DNA of 64,000 nt from Streptomyces sp. AC550_RSS872. GTDB taxonomy: Bacteria; Actinomycetota; Actinomycetes; Streptomycetales; Streptomycetaceae. Numbering within the stretch: position 1 is the stretch's first letter; each line of letters opens with the position of its first letter. The DNA lies in NCBI RefSeq assembly GCF_019049285.1, contig NZ_JAGMUL010000032.1:59924-123923 (forward strand), written 5' to 3'. The position numbers and the translations under genes are program-made. Positions 1-8,771 of this stretch are shown piece after piece. Below the pieces are notes generated by a model. That model searched no databases and was not told where the DNA came from. It was given only the letters and a program-made list of their open reading frames with translations.

Positions 1-1
1 T

Positions 2-895
2 CATCAGTCGGCTTCGTTCGTCACGCATTTCGCGAACAACACCGGTTTCACCAGCGGCCTTTATGGCGGGATGCTCGGTCTGCTGGTCACCAGCTGGACC
101 TTCACCGGCTTCGACGGCAGCTTCCACATGTCCGAGGAAACGGTCCGGGCGACGGTCAATGCGCCGCGCGGGATCACCCGGGCCATCGCCTACTCGGCGA
201 TAGCGGGACTGCTGCTGATGCTCGCATTGGTCTACAGCATTCGTGACTACGACCGGGTGGCGAGCGCCGACGCGCCGCCCGTGCAGATCCTGATCGACGG
301 ACTCGGCGCGGGCACCGCGAAGGTGCTGCTGCTGATCGTGATCGGCGCCATGCTCTTCTGCGGTCTCGCCAATCTCACCAGCAACACCCGGCAGATCTTC
401 GCCTTCGCCCGGGACGGCGCGATGCCCGGCTCCCGCTGGTGGCATTCGGTCTCGCCACGCACCCGCACCCCAGTGAAGGCGGTGTGGCTGGCGGTCGCCT
501 GCTCGCTGGCGCTCGTGGTGCCCGGCTGGTGGTCGCACACTGCGTTCACCGCCATCGTCAGCGTCAACGTGGTGGGACTCTTCCTCGCGTACGCCGTCCC
601 CATCCTGCTCCGGCTGCGCCTGGGCGACGAGTTCCAGCCGGGGCCCTGGCACCTGGGGCGCTGGGGGCGCCCGGTCGGGGTCGCCGCGGTGACCTGGATC
701 CTGCTCAGCAGCGTCCTGTTCATGCTGCCGCACGCCTCACCGGTCACCGCCGACACCTTCAACTACGCGCCGGTCGCCCTGGCCGTCGTCCTGGCCGTGG
801 CCACCGTGTGGTGGTTCACCAGCGCCCGCCGCCGCTTCCACGGCCCGGTCAGCTACGGCCGCCCCGACGAGGTCGCGGCGATGGACCTCGTCTGA
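2..895 (+). CDS. APC-family amino acid permease, C-terminal part (cut by window edge)
   Basis: The frame is open to the left edge, so the start lies outside the window. The visible 297 residues show repeated hydrophobic segments and the APC-type loop SFHMSEETVRATVNAPRGI, which follows a transmembrane helix reading LLVTSWTFTGFDGS. Such permeases import amino acids, amines or GABA through 12 membrane helices, and roughly the last seven to eight are present. The protein ends in a short basic then acidic tail (SARRRFHGPV...). Family membership is clear from pattern recognition, but the substrate cannot be told. It is followed by about 290 bases before the next gene. Confidence 0.85.
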   Translation, partial: HQSASFVTHFANNTGFTSGLYGGMLGLLVTSWTFTGFDGSFHMSEETVRATVNAPRGITRAIAYSAIAGLLLMLALVYSIRDYDRVASADAPPVQILIDGLGAGTAKVLLLIVIGAMLFCGLANLTSNTRQIFAFARDGAMPGSRWWHSVSPRTRTPVKAVWLAVACSLALVVPGWWSHTAFTAIVSVNVVGLFLAYAVPILLRLRLGDEFQPGPWHLGRWGRPVGVAAVTWILLSSVLFMLPHASPVTADTFNYAPVALAVVLAVATVWWFTSARRRFHGPVSYGRPDEVAAMDLV

Positions 896-1184
896 CACTC
901 GTCCGACGGCGGCTCTCGTCTGACGACTCGTCACCCCTCCCGGCGTCCGAAGCCCGCGCGGCGCGGACGCCGGGAGCCTCGCCCGCTCCTGCGTCCGCTC
1001 ACCCACCCCGTCCGTAAGGCGATTGGGCCATTCGGCCTCTCCTCAGGTCGTGCCAGTGGTCAACACCGGTATGCGTAGGCGCGCCCGGGCCGACGTGCTG
1101 GCAGACGCCCGCCCCTGCGGCCATAGTGGGCGGACAGCCGTGCACTGGACCCGCCCGACCCGGACACCTGGGGGTCTTCCGCCC

Positions 1185-2549
1185 ATGAGCAGAGCCGAGC
1201 AGCCGTCCCGCAGAATCGTTCTGGCAGCAGCGGTCGCCGCAACCGCCACCGCAAGCGCGGGCGCGGCGGTCGCCCTCGACATCAGCGCCGAGGCCGAGGC
1301 CCCCGTACAGGCCCCGGTCCGCACCGTCGACAACCGCGCCTGGACCACGTACACCGACTGGCGCGGCGGTACCGCCCAGGGCACCCGGGCCGTCGCCGGC
1401 AGTCGCCCCGGCCTCGTCATCGCCACGGCGGCGGGCACCCGCGACTACACGGACCCGCACACCGGCGAGAGCGCCCCCTGGGACTACGCGACCTGGACGT
1501 CCCCCGTCCACCGGCTCACCGTCCCCGCGACCGAGGTGATCGCCTCCTGGAACGCGCACACCCCCGCCGGCACCTGGATCCAGATCGAACTCCAGGGGAC
1601 CTACTCGGACGGCACCGCCACCCCCTGGTACGTGCTGGGCCGCTGGGCCGCCGGCGACCAGGACATCAGGCGGACCTCGGTCGACGACCAGAGCGACGGC
1701 AAGAGCACCGTGTGGACGGACACCCTCGCCGTCGACGACCCGGCCGCCGGACTGCGCGTCGCCTCGTACCGGCTGCGGCTGACCCTGCACCGCAGGCCCG
1801 GCACGGAACTCACCCCCACCGTGTGGCGGGCCGGCGTGATGGGCTCCGACGTCCCCGACCGCTTCACCGTCCCCGCCTCCACCCCCGGTCTCGACCGGGA
1901 GCTGACCGTCCCGCGCTACTCGCAGGAGATCCACATCGGCCAGTACCCGGAGTACGACAACGGAGGCGAGGCCTGGTGCAGTCCCACCTCCTCGCAGATG
2001 GTCGTCGAGTACTGGGGCGGCCGGCTCACCCCGGAGCAGCTGGCCTGGGTCGACCCGGCGTTCGCCGATCCGCAGGTCTGTCACGCGGCCCGGTTCACCT
2101 TCGACCACCAGTACGACGGCTGCGGGAACTGGCCGTTCAACGCCGCCTACGCGGCCACCTTCAAGGACCTCCAGGGCGTCGTCACCCGCCTTCGCTCGCT
2201 CACCGACCTGGAGACGCTGATCGCGGCCGGTATCCCGGCCATAACGTCCCAGTCCTTTCTGAAGGGGGAGCTGACCGGGGCGGGGTACGGCACCGCCGGG
2301 CATCTCATGACCGTCATCGGCTTCACCGCCGACGGCGACGTGATCGCCAACGACCCCAACTCGCCGAGCAACGAGGCGGTGCGGCGCGTCTACAAGCGGC
2401 GCGAGTGGGAGAACATCTGGCTGCGGACCAAGCGGTACAACGCCGAGGGCAAGGTCGCCTCCGGCACCGGCGGCGTCTGCTACCTCTACTTCCCGGCGCG
2501 TCCGACCCCGCGCCAGCGCACGGCGCTCGCGGCGGTGGGCGTGGTGTGA
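1185..2549 (+). CDS. Secreted C39-like (peptidase_C39_2) cysteine peptidase
   Basis: This is a 454-residue exported protein. The ATG at 1185 is chosen because it opens directly on a Tat-like signal peptide (QPSRRIVLAAAVAATATASAGA); an upstream ATG at 1023 would add 54 residues with no signal-like character. After an Ala-rich leader and a beta-rich N-terminal half, the C-terminal half carries a C39-like papain fold. The likely catalytic Cys is in GGEAWCSPTSSQM, the His in GTAGHLMTVIGFT and the Asp/Asn in VIANDPNSPSN. Family members are secreted hydrolases of poorly known substrate. The fold assignment rests on these three motifs; the substrate is unknown. Confidence 0.8.
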   Translation: MSRAEQPSRRIVLAAAVAATATASAGAAVALDISAEAEAPVQAPVRTVDNRAWTTYTDWRGGTAQGTRAVAGSRPGLVIATAAGTRDYTDPHTGESAPWDYATWTSPVHRLTVPATEVIASWNAHTPAGTWIQIELQGTYSDGTATPWYVLGRWAAGDQDIRRTSVDDQSDGKSTVWTDTLAVDDPAAGLRVASYRLRLTLHRRPGTELTPTVWRAGVMGSDVPDRFTVPASTPGLDRELTVPRYSQEIHIGQYPEYDNGGEAWCSPTSSQMVVEYWGGRLTPEQLAWVDPAFADPQVCHAARFTFDHQYDGCGNWPFNAAYAATFKDLQGVVTRLRSLTDLETLIAAGIPAITSQSFLKGELTGAGYGTAGHLMTVIGFTADGDVIANDPNSPSNEAVRRVYKRREWENIWLRTKRYNAEGKVASGTGGVCYLYFPARPTPRQRTALAAVGVV

Positions 2550-2613
2550 ACGCCGGGCGTGCTGTGAGCAAGGTCTCCGCCGCACAGGCCGTCCGCGGTG
2601 GCAGGGTGGGCCT

Positions 2614-2754
2614 ATGACCACGCACTCCGCCACCGCCGCGCGCGTCCGTACCGGCGGCCCCGAGGAAGACGGCCCGAAGATCCTCGAGCACGTCATGGGC
2701 TGGACCCTCGTCGTGGTCGTCGCGATGCTGATCACGCAGCTCGGCCTGCTGTGA
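2614..2754 (+). CDS. Small single-pass membrane protein (46 aa)
   Basis: A short reading frame of 46 residues begins MTTHSATAARVRTGG and ends in one hydrophobic helix, GWTLVVVVAMLITQLGLL. The N-terminal half is basic and Gly/Glu-rich and would lie in the cytoplasm. The gene sits 64 bases after the C39-like peptidase on the same strand, with a GGCAGGGTGGG stretch just upstream that could bind ribosomes. I recognise the pattern of a conserved Streptomyces small membrane protein but know no function. Clean codon bias and the terminal helix argue that it is real. Confidence 0.6.
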   Translation: MTTHSATAARVRTGGPEEDGPKILEHVMGWTLVVVVAMLITQLGLL

Positions 2755-2901
2755 CCTGACACACACCGGTCCCTTTGATCGGACATATCCCGACCCTGTT
2801 GTCGAGCAGGCTCATCAAACTCGATCAGACTCGAACGAGCAGCTGGTGCAGGTCTGCCATACTGCGGATGTCCCGCCGCCCGTTGAGCAACAGGGTCTAA
2901 A

Positions 2902-3561
2902 TTGAATATTAGTCAACAGCGTGACGCGACCCGGCCCCGGGCGCGCGGCACCGAGCGCTCGATGGCGCGCCGTGCCGAACTCATCGGCATCGGGCGGAAG
3001 CTGTTCGCCGACACGTCGTACGACGCGCTCTCCATGGACGACATCGCCCGCCAGGCCCATGTCGCCAAGGGGCTGATCTACTACTACTTCCAGTCCAAGC
3101 GCGGTTACTACCTGGCGATCATCCAGGACTCCGTCGCCGACCTGGTGACCTTCGCCGCGAGCGGCCTCGAACTCCAGCCGGTCGACCGTGTGCACCGCAC
3201 CATCGACAGCTACCTCCGCTACGCCGAGCACAACCAGGCCGCCTACCGCACCATCGTCAGCGGCGGCGTCGGCTTCGACACCGAGGTGCACGCCATCCGG
3301 GACGGCGTGCGCGAGGCCATCGTGGCGACCATCGCCGAGGGGGCGTACGGCCGCACCGACATCGCCCCGCTCGCCCGCATGGGCCTGCTGGCCTGGGTGT
3401 GCAGCGTGGAGGGCGCCACCCTGGACTGGACGGAGCGCCCCGAACTGTCCCGCGACACCATGCGCGAGCTGCTGGTGAAGACGCTGGGCGGCGCCATGCG
3501 TGCCATCGAGGAGATGGACCCCGCCTACCCGGCCCCGGAGCCCGCGCGCCGGGCGAGCTGA
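2902..3561 (+). CDS. TetR-family transcriptional regulator
   Basis: A 219-residue regulator with an N-terminal TetR helix-turn-helix: GRKLFADTSYDALSMDDIA, then RQAHVAKGLIYYYFQSKRGY. The C-terminal two thirds is the all-helical ligand-binding and dimerisation domain. The TTG at 2902 gives the longest product. An in-frame ATG at 2962 would give 199 residues and still keep the whole HTH, so the start is uncertain. The TTG lies inside a partial inverted repeat (TTGAATATTAGTCAA, 2902-2916) that could be the autoregulatory operator. The flanking small membrane protein gene and the convergent chitinase give no clear target. Confidence 0.88.
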   Translation: MNISQQRDATRPRARGTERSMARRAELIGIGRKLFADTSYDALSMDDIARQAHVAKGLIYYYFQSKRGYYLAIIQDSVADLVTFAASGLELQPVDRVHRTIDSYLRYAEHNQAAYRTIVSGGVGFDTEVHAIRDGVREAIVATIAEGAYGRTDIAPLARMGLLAWVCSVEGATLDWTERPELSRDTMRELLVKTLGGAMRAIEEMDPAYPAPEPARRAS

Positions 3562-3580
3562 CCCGGCGAGCGACAGGACA

Positions 3581-3612
3581 CAGGGGCGGAGGCTCGTGGC
3601 CCTCCGCCCCTG
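3581..3612. terminator. Bidirectional hairpin between convergent tetR and chitinase genes
   Basis: Perfect 12-base arms CAGGGGCGGAGG (3581-3592) and CCTCCGCCCCTG (3601-3612) enclose an 8-base loop. The hairpin sits between the stop codons of two convergent genes (3561 and 3633). There is no U-tract, as is common in Streptomyces. A role in stopping transcription in both directions is inferred from structure and position. Confidence 0.7.
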
Positions 3613-3632
3613 CGTCCCCCCGTGGGGACCCG

Positions 3633-4871
<1,239 letters not shown>

Positions 4872-4943
4872 CGGGTGTCTCCTCGTGGGGGGAGAGGGGA
4901 GCATGCTCCGATTGGCATGGACGCGCTGATGCGTTGATCCGTC

Positions 4944-4984
4944 ACCGTAGGAGGACTAGACCACTGCGTCAATGGTTCGGACCA
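4944..4984 (-). promoter_or_regulatory. Chitinase promoter with dre-like DasR site and 12-bp repeats
   Basis: Reading on the minus strand, a -35 box TTGACG (4972-4967) and a -10 box TACGGT (4949-4944) are exactly 17 bases apart. The spacer is filled by a DasR-like element: the plus strand 4950-4965 reads GGAGGACTAGACCACT, matching the dre consensus AGTGGTCTAGACCACT at 13 of 16 positions. A second related repeat, TGGTTCGGACCA (4973-4984), lies 21 bases upstream, matching the paired 12-bp direct repeats known at Streptomyces chitinase promoters. Binding by DasR at the spacer would block transcription until glucosamine-phosphates accumulate. The match is seen directly; binding is inferred. Confidence 0.75.
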
Positions 4985-5206
4985 ATTTCGGTGCTGCGGA
5001 TAACGTGCTGGATACTTCTTTCAGTGAGCGGTCGTTAACCGGTGACGCGATGCCTCCGATCGGGCATACTCACAGCGCACAGCCGCTGGTCAGCAGCTTC
5101 CGAGACCCGGAAATGCGAGCATCGGCCCGGCACCGGAGAGACCCGGCGGAGCCGCCCCACCCAAGGCGGATGACCGCCGATGTGCCCGACAGGGAGGATC
5201 GTCGCC

Positions 5207-6379
5207 ATGCCCGACCGCGCCCCGCAGTCCGTGGACCGTCAACTGCCCACGGATGAGGCCCGGGATCTGATCTCGCTCGTCCGCGACATCGCGCAGCGTG
5301 AGATCGCCCCGAAGGCGGCCGAGGAGGAGGACTCCGGCCGCTTCCCGCGCGAGGTCTTCGCCCTGCTCTCGGAATCGGGACTGCTCGGCCTGCCGTACGA
5401 CTCCGAGTACGGCGGCGGCGACCAGCCGTACGAGGTCTACCTCCAGGTCCTCGAAGAGCTCGCCGCGGTCCGCCTCACCGTCGGCCTCGGCGTCAGCGTG
5501 CACTCCCTGGCCTGCTACTCCCTCGCCGCCTACGGCACCAAGCAGCAGCAGGTCGAGCACCTGCCCGCGATGCTCGGCGGCGGGCTGCTCGGTGCGTACT
5601 GCCTCTCCGAGCCCGCGTCGGGTTCGGACGCGGCCTCGCTGCGCACCAAGGCGGTGCGCGACGGCGACGACTGGGTGATCACCGGCACCAAGGCCTGGAT
5701 CACCCACGGCGGCATCGCCGACTTCTACACGGTCATGGCGCGCACCGGCGAGGAGGGCCCGCGCGGGATCACCGCGTTCCTGGTGCCCGGCGACGCCGAG
5801 GGGGTGAGCGCGGCGGCGCCCGAGAAGAAGATGGGCATGAAGGGATCACCCACCGCCCAGGTCCACTTCGACGGCGTCCGGGTCGGCGACGACCGGCGCA
5901 TCGGCGACGTGGGCCAGGGCTTCGCCATCGCCCTGTCCGCGCTCGACTCCGGCCGGCTCGGCATCGCGGCCTGTGCCATCGGCGTCGCCCAGGCGGCGCT
6001 GGACGAGGCGGTGGCGTACGCGACCGAGCGCCGGCAGTTCGGCAAGCCGATCGCCGACTTCCAGGGCCTGCGCTTCATGCTCGCCGACATGGCGACCCAG
6101 ATCGAGGCGGGCCGCGCGCTGTACCTCACGGCGGCGCGACTGCGCGACGCGGGCCGCCCGTTCGCCAAGCAGGCGGCGATGGCCAAGCTGCACTGCACCG
6201 ACACGGCGATGAAGGCCACCACCGACGCCGTCCAGATCCTCGGCGGGTACGGCTATACCGCGGACTTCCCGGCCGAGCGCTATATGCGCGAGGCCAAGGT
6301 CCTCCAGATCGTCGAGGGCACCAACCAGATTCAGCGGATGGTCATCGCCCGTCACCTAGCAGGTCCCGAGGGACGCTGA
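5207..6379 (+). CDS. Acyl-CoA dehydrogenase
   Basis: A 390-residue flavoenzyme that introduces the trans-2 double bond into acyl-CoAs, feeding electrons to ETF. The ATG at 5207 has a strong AGGGAGG ribosome site; the alternative at 5180 does not. Family signatures are in order: substrate and FAD loop LSEPASGSDAASLRTKA, WITHGG, GMKGSPTAQVHFDGVRV, the AYATERRQFGKPIADFQG helix, and the C-terminal GGYGYTADFPAERYMREAK. The catalytic base Glu lies in QIVEGTNQIQ. Length is normal. It is divergent from the chitinase and followed by a decayed phosphotransferase-family gene, a pairing often seen with acyl-CoA dehydrogenases. Chain-length preference cannot be read, although the IVEGTNQIQ placement is of the short/medium-chain type. 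Confidence 0.95.
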   Translation: MPDRAPQSVDRQLPTDEARDLISLVRDIAQREIAPKAAEEEDSGRFPREVFALLSESGLLGLPYDSEYGGGDQPYEVYLQVLEELAAVRLTVGLGVSVHSLACYSLAAYGTKQQQVEHLPAMLGGGLLGAYCLSEPASGSDAASLRTKAVRDGDDWVITGTKAWITHGGIADFYTVMARTGEEGPRGITAFLVPGDAEGVSAAAPEKKMGMKGSPTAQVHFDGVRVGDDRRIGDVGQGFAIALSALDSGRLGIAACAIGVAQAALDEAVAYATERRQFGKPIADFQGLRFMLADMATQIEAGRALYLTAARLRDAGRPFAKQAAMAKLHCTDTAMKATTDAVQILGGYGYTADFPAERYMREAKVLQIVEGTNQIQRMVIARHLAGPEGR

Positions 6380-6590
6380 ACTGACCGTGCTTGACCGTCG
6401 GCGCCGCGAGCCGGATCCACTCCGGGTCGTGGCGCCCGGGCAGGGTCCGGCCACGGTCGGCCCAGGTACGCATCAGCTCGCGGTAGATGGGCGGATCCGG
6501 TTGCTGCGGAGGCGCCGGCGCCAGCGCTCCCGCGGGCCGCGGCACGAAGATGCGGCGCTGAGGCCCGGTCGCTGAATAGGTGGGGGGCAT
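6342..6590 (-). CDS. Conserved Streptomyces hypothetical protein (82 aa)
   Basis: A small protein ending LLGDGR that overlaps the tail of the acyl-CoA dehydrogenase by 38 bases in convergent orientation. Its middle reads PPIYRELMRTWADRGR followed by TLPGRHDPEWIRLAA. This resembles a pattern seen repeatedly in short Streptomyces proteins of unknown function (an aromatic-Pro-rich N-terminus, then YxxLxxxWxxRGRxLPGxxDxEW). The ribosome site is weak. It is either a real small gene or a remnant; the family-like motif favours a real gene. No function is known to me. Confidence 0.55.
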   Translation of the reverse strand: MPPTYSATGPQRRIFVPRPAGALAPAPPQQPDPPIYRELMRTWADRGRTLPGRHDPEWIRLAAPTVKHGQFSVPRDLLGDGR

Positions 6591-6796
6591 ACCAGGGCAA
6601 CGCGGAGGTGGGGGGACAAGTCACCGCCCGCCGGAATCGGGCGTGAGTTCACGGCCGTCCGGCTCCCGCTCTGGCCACCTGCCGATGCCTGACGTACCGT
6701 CAGCCGAGCTGCCTCCAGGGAGGTATGCCGAGACCGACGACGACCGCCTGAGGAGCGCGATCACCTGGAGGCGGCCACGATCGGAGTGCTGGCCCG

Positions 6797-7413
6797 TTGC
6801 GCGACCAAGTTCCCCTGGAGCAGGTCGAGTTCCTCCCCCTTCCGGGTGAGGGCGGCGCGCTGCGACGACACGTCACGGCCCAACGCGCGTACTACGAATG
6901 GGTGGTTGACGGACGAGCCCGCTCGCCACTGATCAAGGACGCGTTCGCCCGCCTGGAGGAGCTCTGGCCGCGAGCCCCGGGCATACCAGTGCTCAACCGG
7001 GGCGACGCCCGCATCGGGAACATCGTCTGCGACGGGTTCGAACCCACCGCCGTCCTCGACCGGGAGATGGCGGCCCTCGCCTCGCCCGAGGTCGACCTCG
7101 GGTGGACGGTCTGTCTGCACCGCTTCTTCCAGGACCTGACGGTCACCTTCGGGCAGCGCGGACCGCCGGACTTCCTGCCACGACCGCATCGAGGCCCGCT
7201 GATGCCGACCTCACCGGCCACACGCCCCACGACATGGACGTCCACACGCTGTACGCGGCCCTGCGGCACGCCATCGTGATGCTCGGGATCGCCTGCCGCC
7301 AGGCCCACTTCGGCGAAGTCGCCGTCCCGGCGGCCCGACATGCGGACCCGGACACACTGATCCTGCACCACGGCAGCCTGAGAGCCATGGTGCAGGGCAG
7401 CTACTGGGATTGA
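6797..7413 (+). pseudogene. Decayed phosphotransferase-family (APH-like) gene
   Basis: Remnant of an aminoglycoside-phosphotransferase-fold kinase. One frame (6797 to about 7180) reads GGALRRHVTAQRAYYEWVVD, the Brenner-like motif LNRGDARIGN and the metal-binding AVLDREMA. The homologous C-terminus, HDMDVHTLYAALRHAIVM and QAHFGEVAVP, continues only in another frame (about 7212 to 7413). A short stretch HDRIEAR between them lies in the third frame. Two frame changes near 7180-7212 and loss of the N-terminal lobe (only LEAATIGVLAR at about 6764 is recognisable, again out of frame) mark it as dead. Relatives pair with acyl-CoA dehydrogenases, as the neighbour here suggests. Confidence 0.75.
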
Positions 7414-7453
7414 GCGATGCGACGCCGGCGCCGTCGCGCTGAGCGGCGTGCGC

Positions 7454-7888
7454 TCAGGCGGCCTGCCGGCGCATGACCGGGACCCTGATGGGGCGCGAGC
7501 CCGGGCCGCCGACGTGCGAGAAGGGCTGGGTCCGCCAGTTCAGTCCCTGCGGGAGCGTCAACAGGAGGGCGGTGTCCTGCTCCTGGGGCTCCGGTGACTC
7601 GTCCGCGGAGCGGGCCTCGGCGGCCCTGCGGCCCGTACCGGCGCAGACCGTCAGGCCGAACGGGTTCCACGGCGAGGCGCACAGCGCGTGCTCCGGCAGG
7701 ACCTCCTCGTCGGCCAGCAGGGCGATGGGCTGCGCGCAGTCCGGGCAGATCACCCGGAACATCTCGAAGGTGTCGTACGCGTCGAGTTCCTCGTCGAAGG
7801 CGTCGGGTTCGACGCCCTCCGGCTCGGGCTCGACGACTGCCTGGAGGCGCTTGGGTGCGGTTCGACCAGGACGCTTAAGACTCTGCAT
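7454..7888 (-). CDS. Conserved hypothetical protein with CxxC motif
   Basis: A 144-residue acidic protein with a good GGGGGAGA ribosome site before the ATG at 7888. After a short basic start (MQSLKRPGRTAPKR), an acidic linker leads to FRVICPDCAQPIALLADEE and LPEHALCASPWNPFGLTVC. These hold a CxxC pair and further cysteines that could bind zinc. The tail is FSHVGGPGSRPIRVPVMRR. I recognise it as a Streptomyces-type conserved protein but not its function. It is divergent from the Lrp-family gene. Confidence 0.7.
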   Translation of the reverse strand: MQSLKRPGRTAPKRLQAVVEPEPEGVEPDAFDEELDAYDTFEMFRVICPDCAQPIALLADEEVLPEHALCASPWNPFGLTVCAGTGRRAAEARSADESPEPQEQDTALLLTLPQGLNWRTQPFSHVGGPGSRPIRVPVMRRQAA

Positions 7889-8157
7889 TGGGTTCTCCCC
7901 CTCGGGCTGGGCCGTGACGGCACTGCGGCCTCGACCACAGCAAGCACTTCCCGCCTGCTCTCGGCGTTAATCACGGGAGCATCACGGAGACTGTTCAGGG
8001 CCTGTGGCCTTCGTCACATGCCGCCCGCAGGTGCCCGCGGCGGCCGGTTTGTCCCACCGGTCGGCCCGCAACCGCTTCCCGTGGACATTACGAACCGGGT
8101 ATGACCTGGGCTGCTCAGGTATCCGAGGAGATCAACCGCACTGTAGGTTCTTGCGCC

Positions 8158-8598
8158 ATGGAGGAGCTGGACCGACAAATCGTGCAGCTGCTCGTCAAGG
8201 ACGGGCGGATGAGCTACACCGATCTGGGCAAGGCCACGGGTCTGTCCACGTCTGCCGTGCACCAGCGGGTGCGGCGGCTGGAGCAGCGTGGCGTCATCCG
8301 GGGCTATGCCGCGGTCGTGGACCCCGAGGCCGTGGGGCTGCCCATGACCGCGTTCATCTCGGTGAAACCGTTCGATCCCAGCGCGCCGGACGACATCGCG
8401 GACCGGCTGGCCGGAGTGCCCGAGATCGAGGCCTGTCACAGCGTGGCGGGCGACGAGAACTACATCCTCAAGGTTCGGGTGGCCACGCCGCACGAGCTGG
8501 AGGAGCTGTTGGCTCGGCTTCGGTCGTTGGCGGGGGTGTCCACGCGGACGACGGTGGTGTTGTCCACGCCGTACGAGGCGCGGCCGCCGCGGGTTTGA
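8158..8598 (+). CDS. Lrp/AsnC-family transcriptional regulator
   Basis: A 146-residue regulator. The N-terminal winged helix-turn-helix reads MEELDRQIVQLLVKDGRMSY, then TDLGKATGLSTSAVHQRVRRL. It is followed by a RAM (ligand-binding ferredoxin-like) domain with AVVDPEAVGLPMTAFISV and CHSVAGDENYILKVRV. The ATG at 8158 is chosen because it lies at the family's usual N-terminus; an upstream ATG at 8101 would add 19 atypical residues. Members form dimers and octamers and sense amino acids. The target is unknown; the divergent hypothetical gene or the downstream amidohydrolase are candidates. Confidence 0.92.
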   Translation: MEELDRQIVQLLVKDGRMSYTDLGKATGLSTSAVHQRVRRLEQRGVIRGYAAVVDPEAVGLPMTAFISVKPFDPSAPDDIADRLAGVPEIEACHSVAGDENYILKVRVATPHELEELLARLRSLAGVSTRTTVVLSTPYEARPPRV

Positions 8599-8771
8599 CC
8601 TACGGGGGACCAATCGCCGTTGGGCTGTCCGTCGTTCGTCGGCTGCGGGTGATTCGTGGCCGGTCGTGCCCACACGGCGGAGCCGCATGTCGACACGGCC
8701 CGGCGCACCTTGGCTGCATTGAGGGCGCCCCGTGTTCTGAGTGCGCGGGGTGAGGCGGGAAACTGGTCCCC

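Noticed and set aside
999..2786. 595-codon minus-strand frame over the C39-like peptidase
   Set aside because: Antisense shadow; the plus-strand protein has a signal peptide and catalytic motifs.
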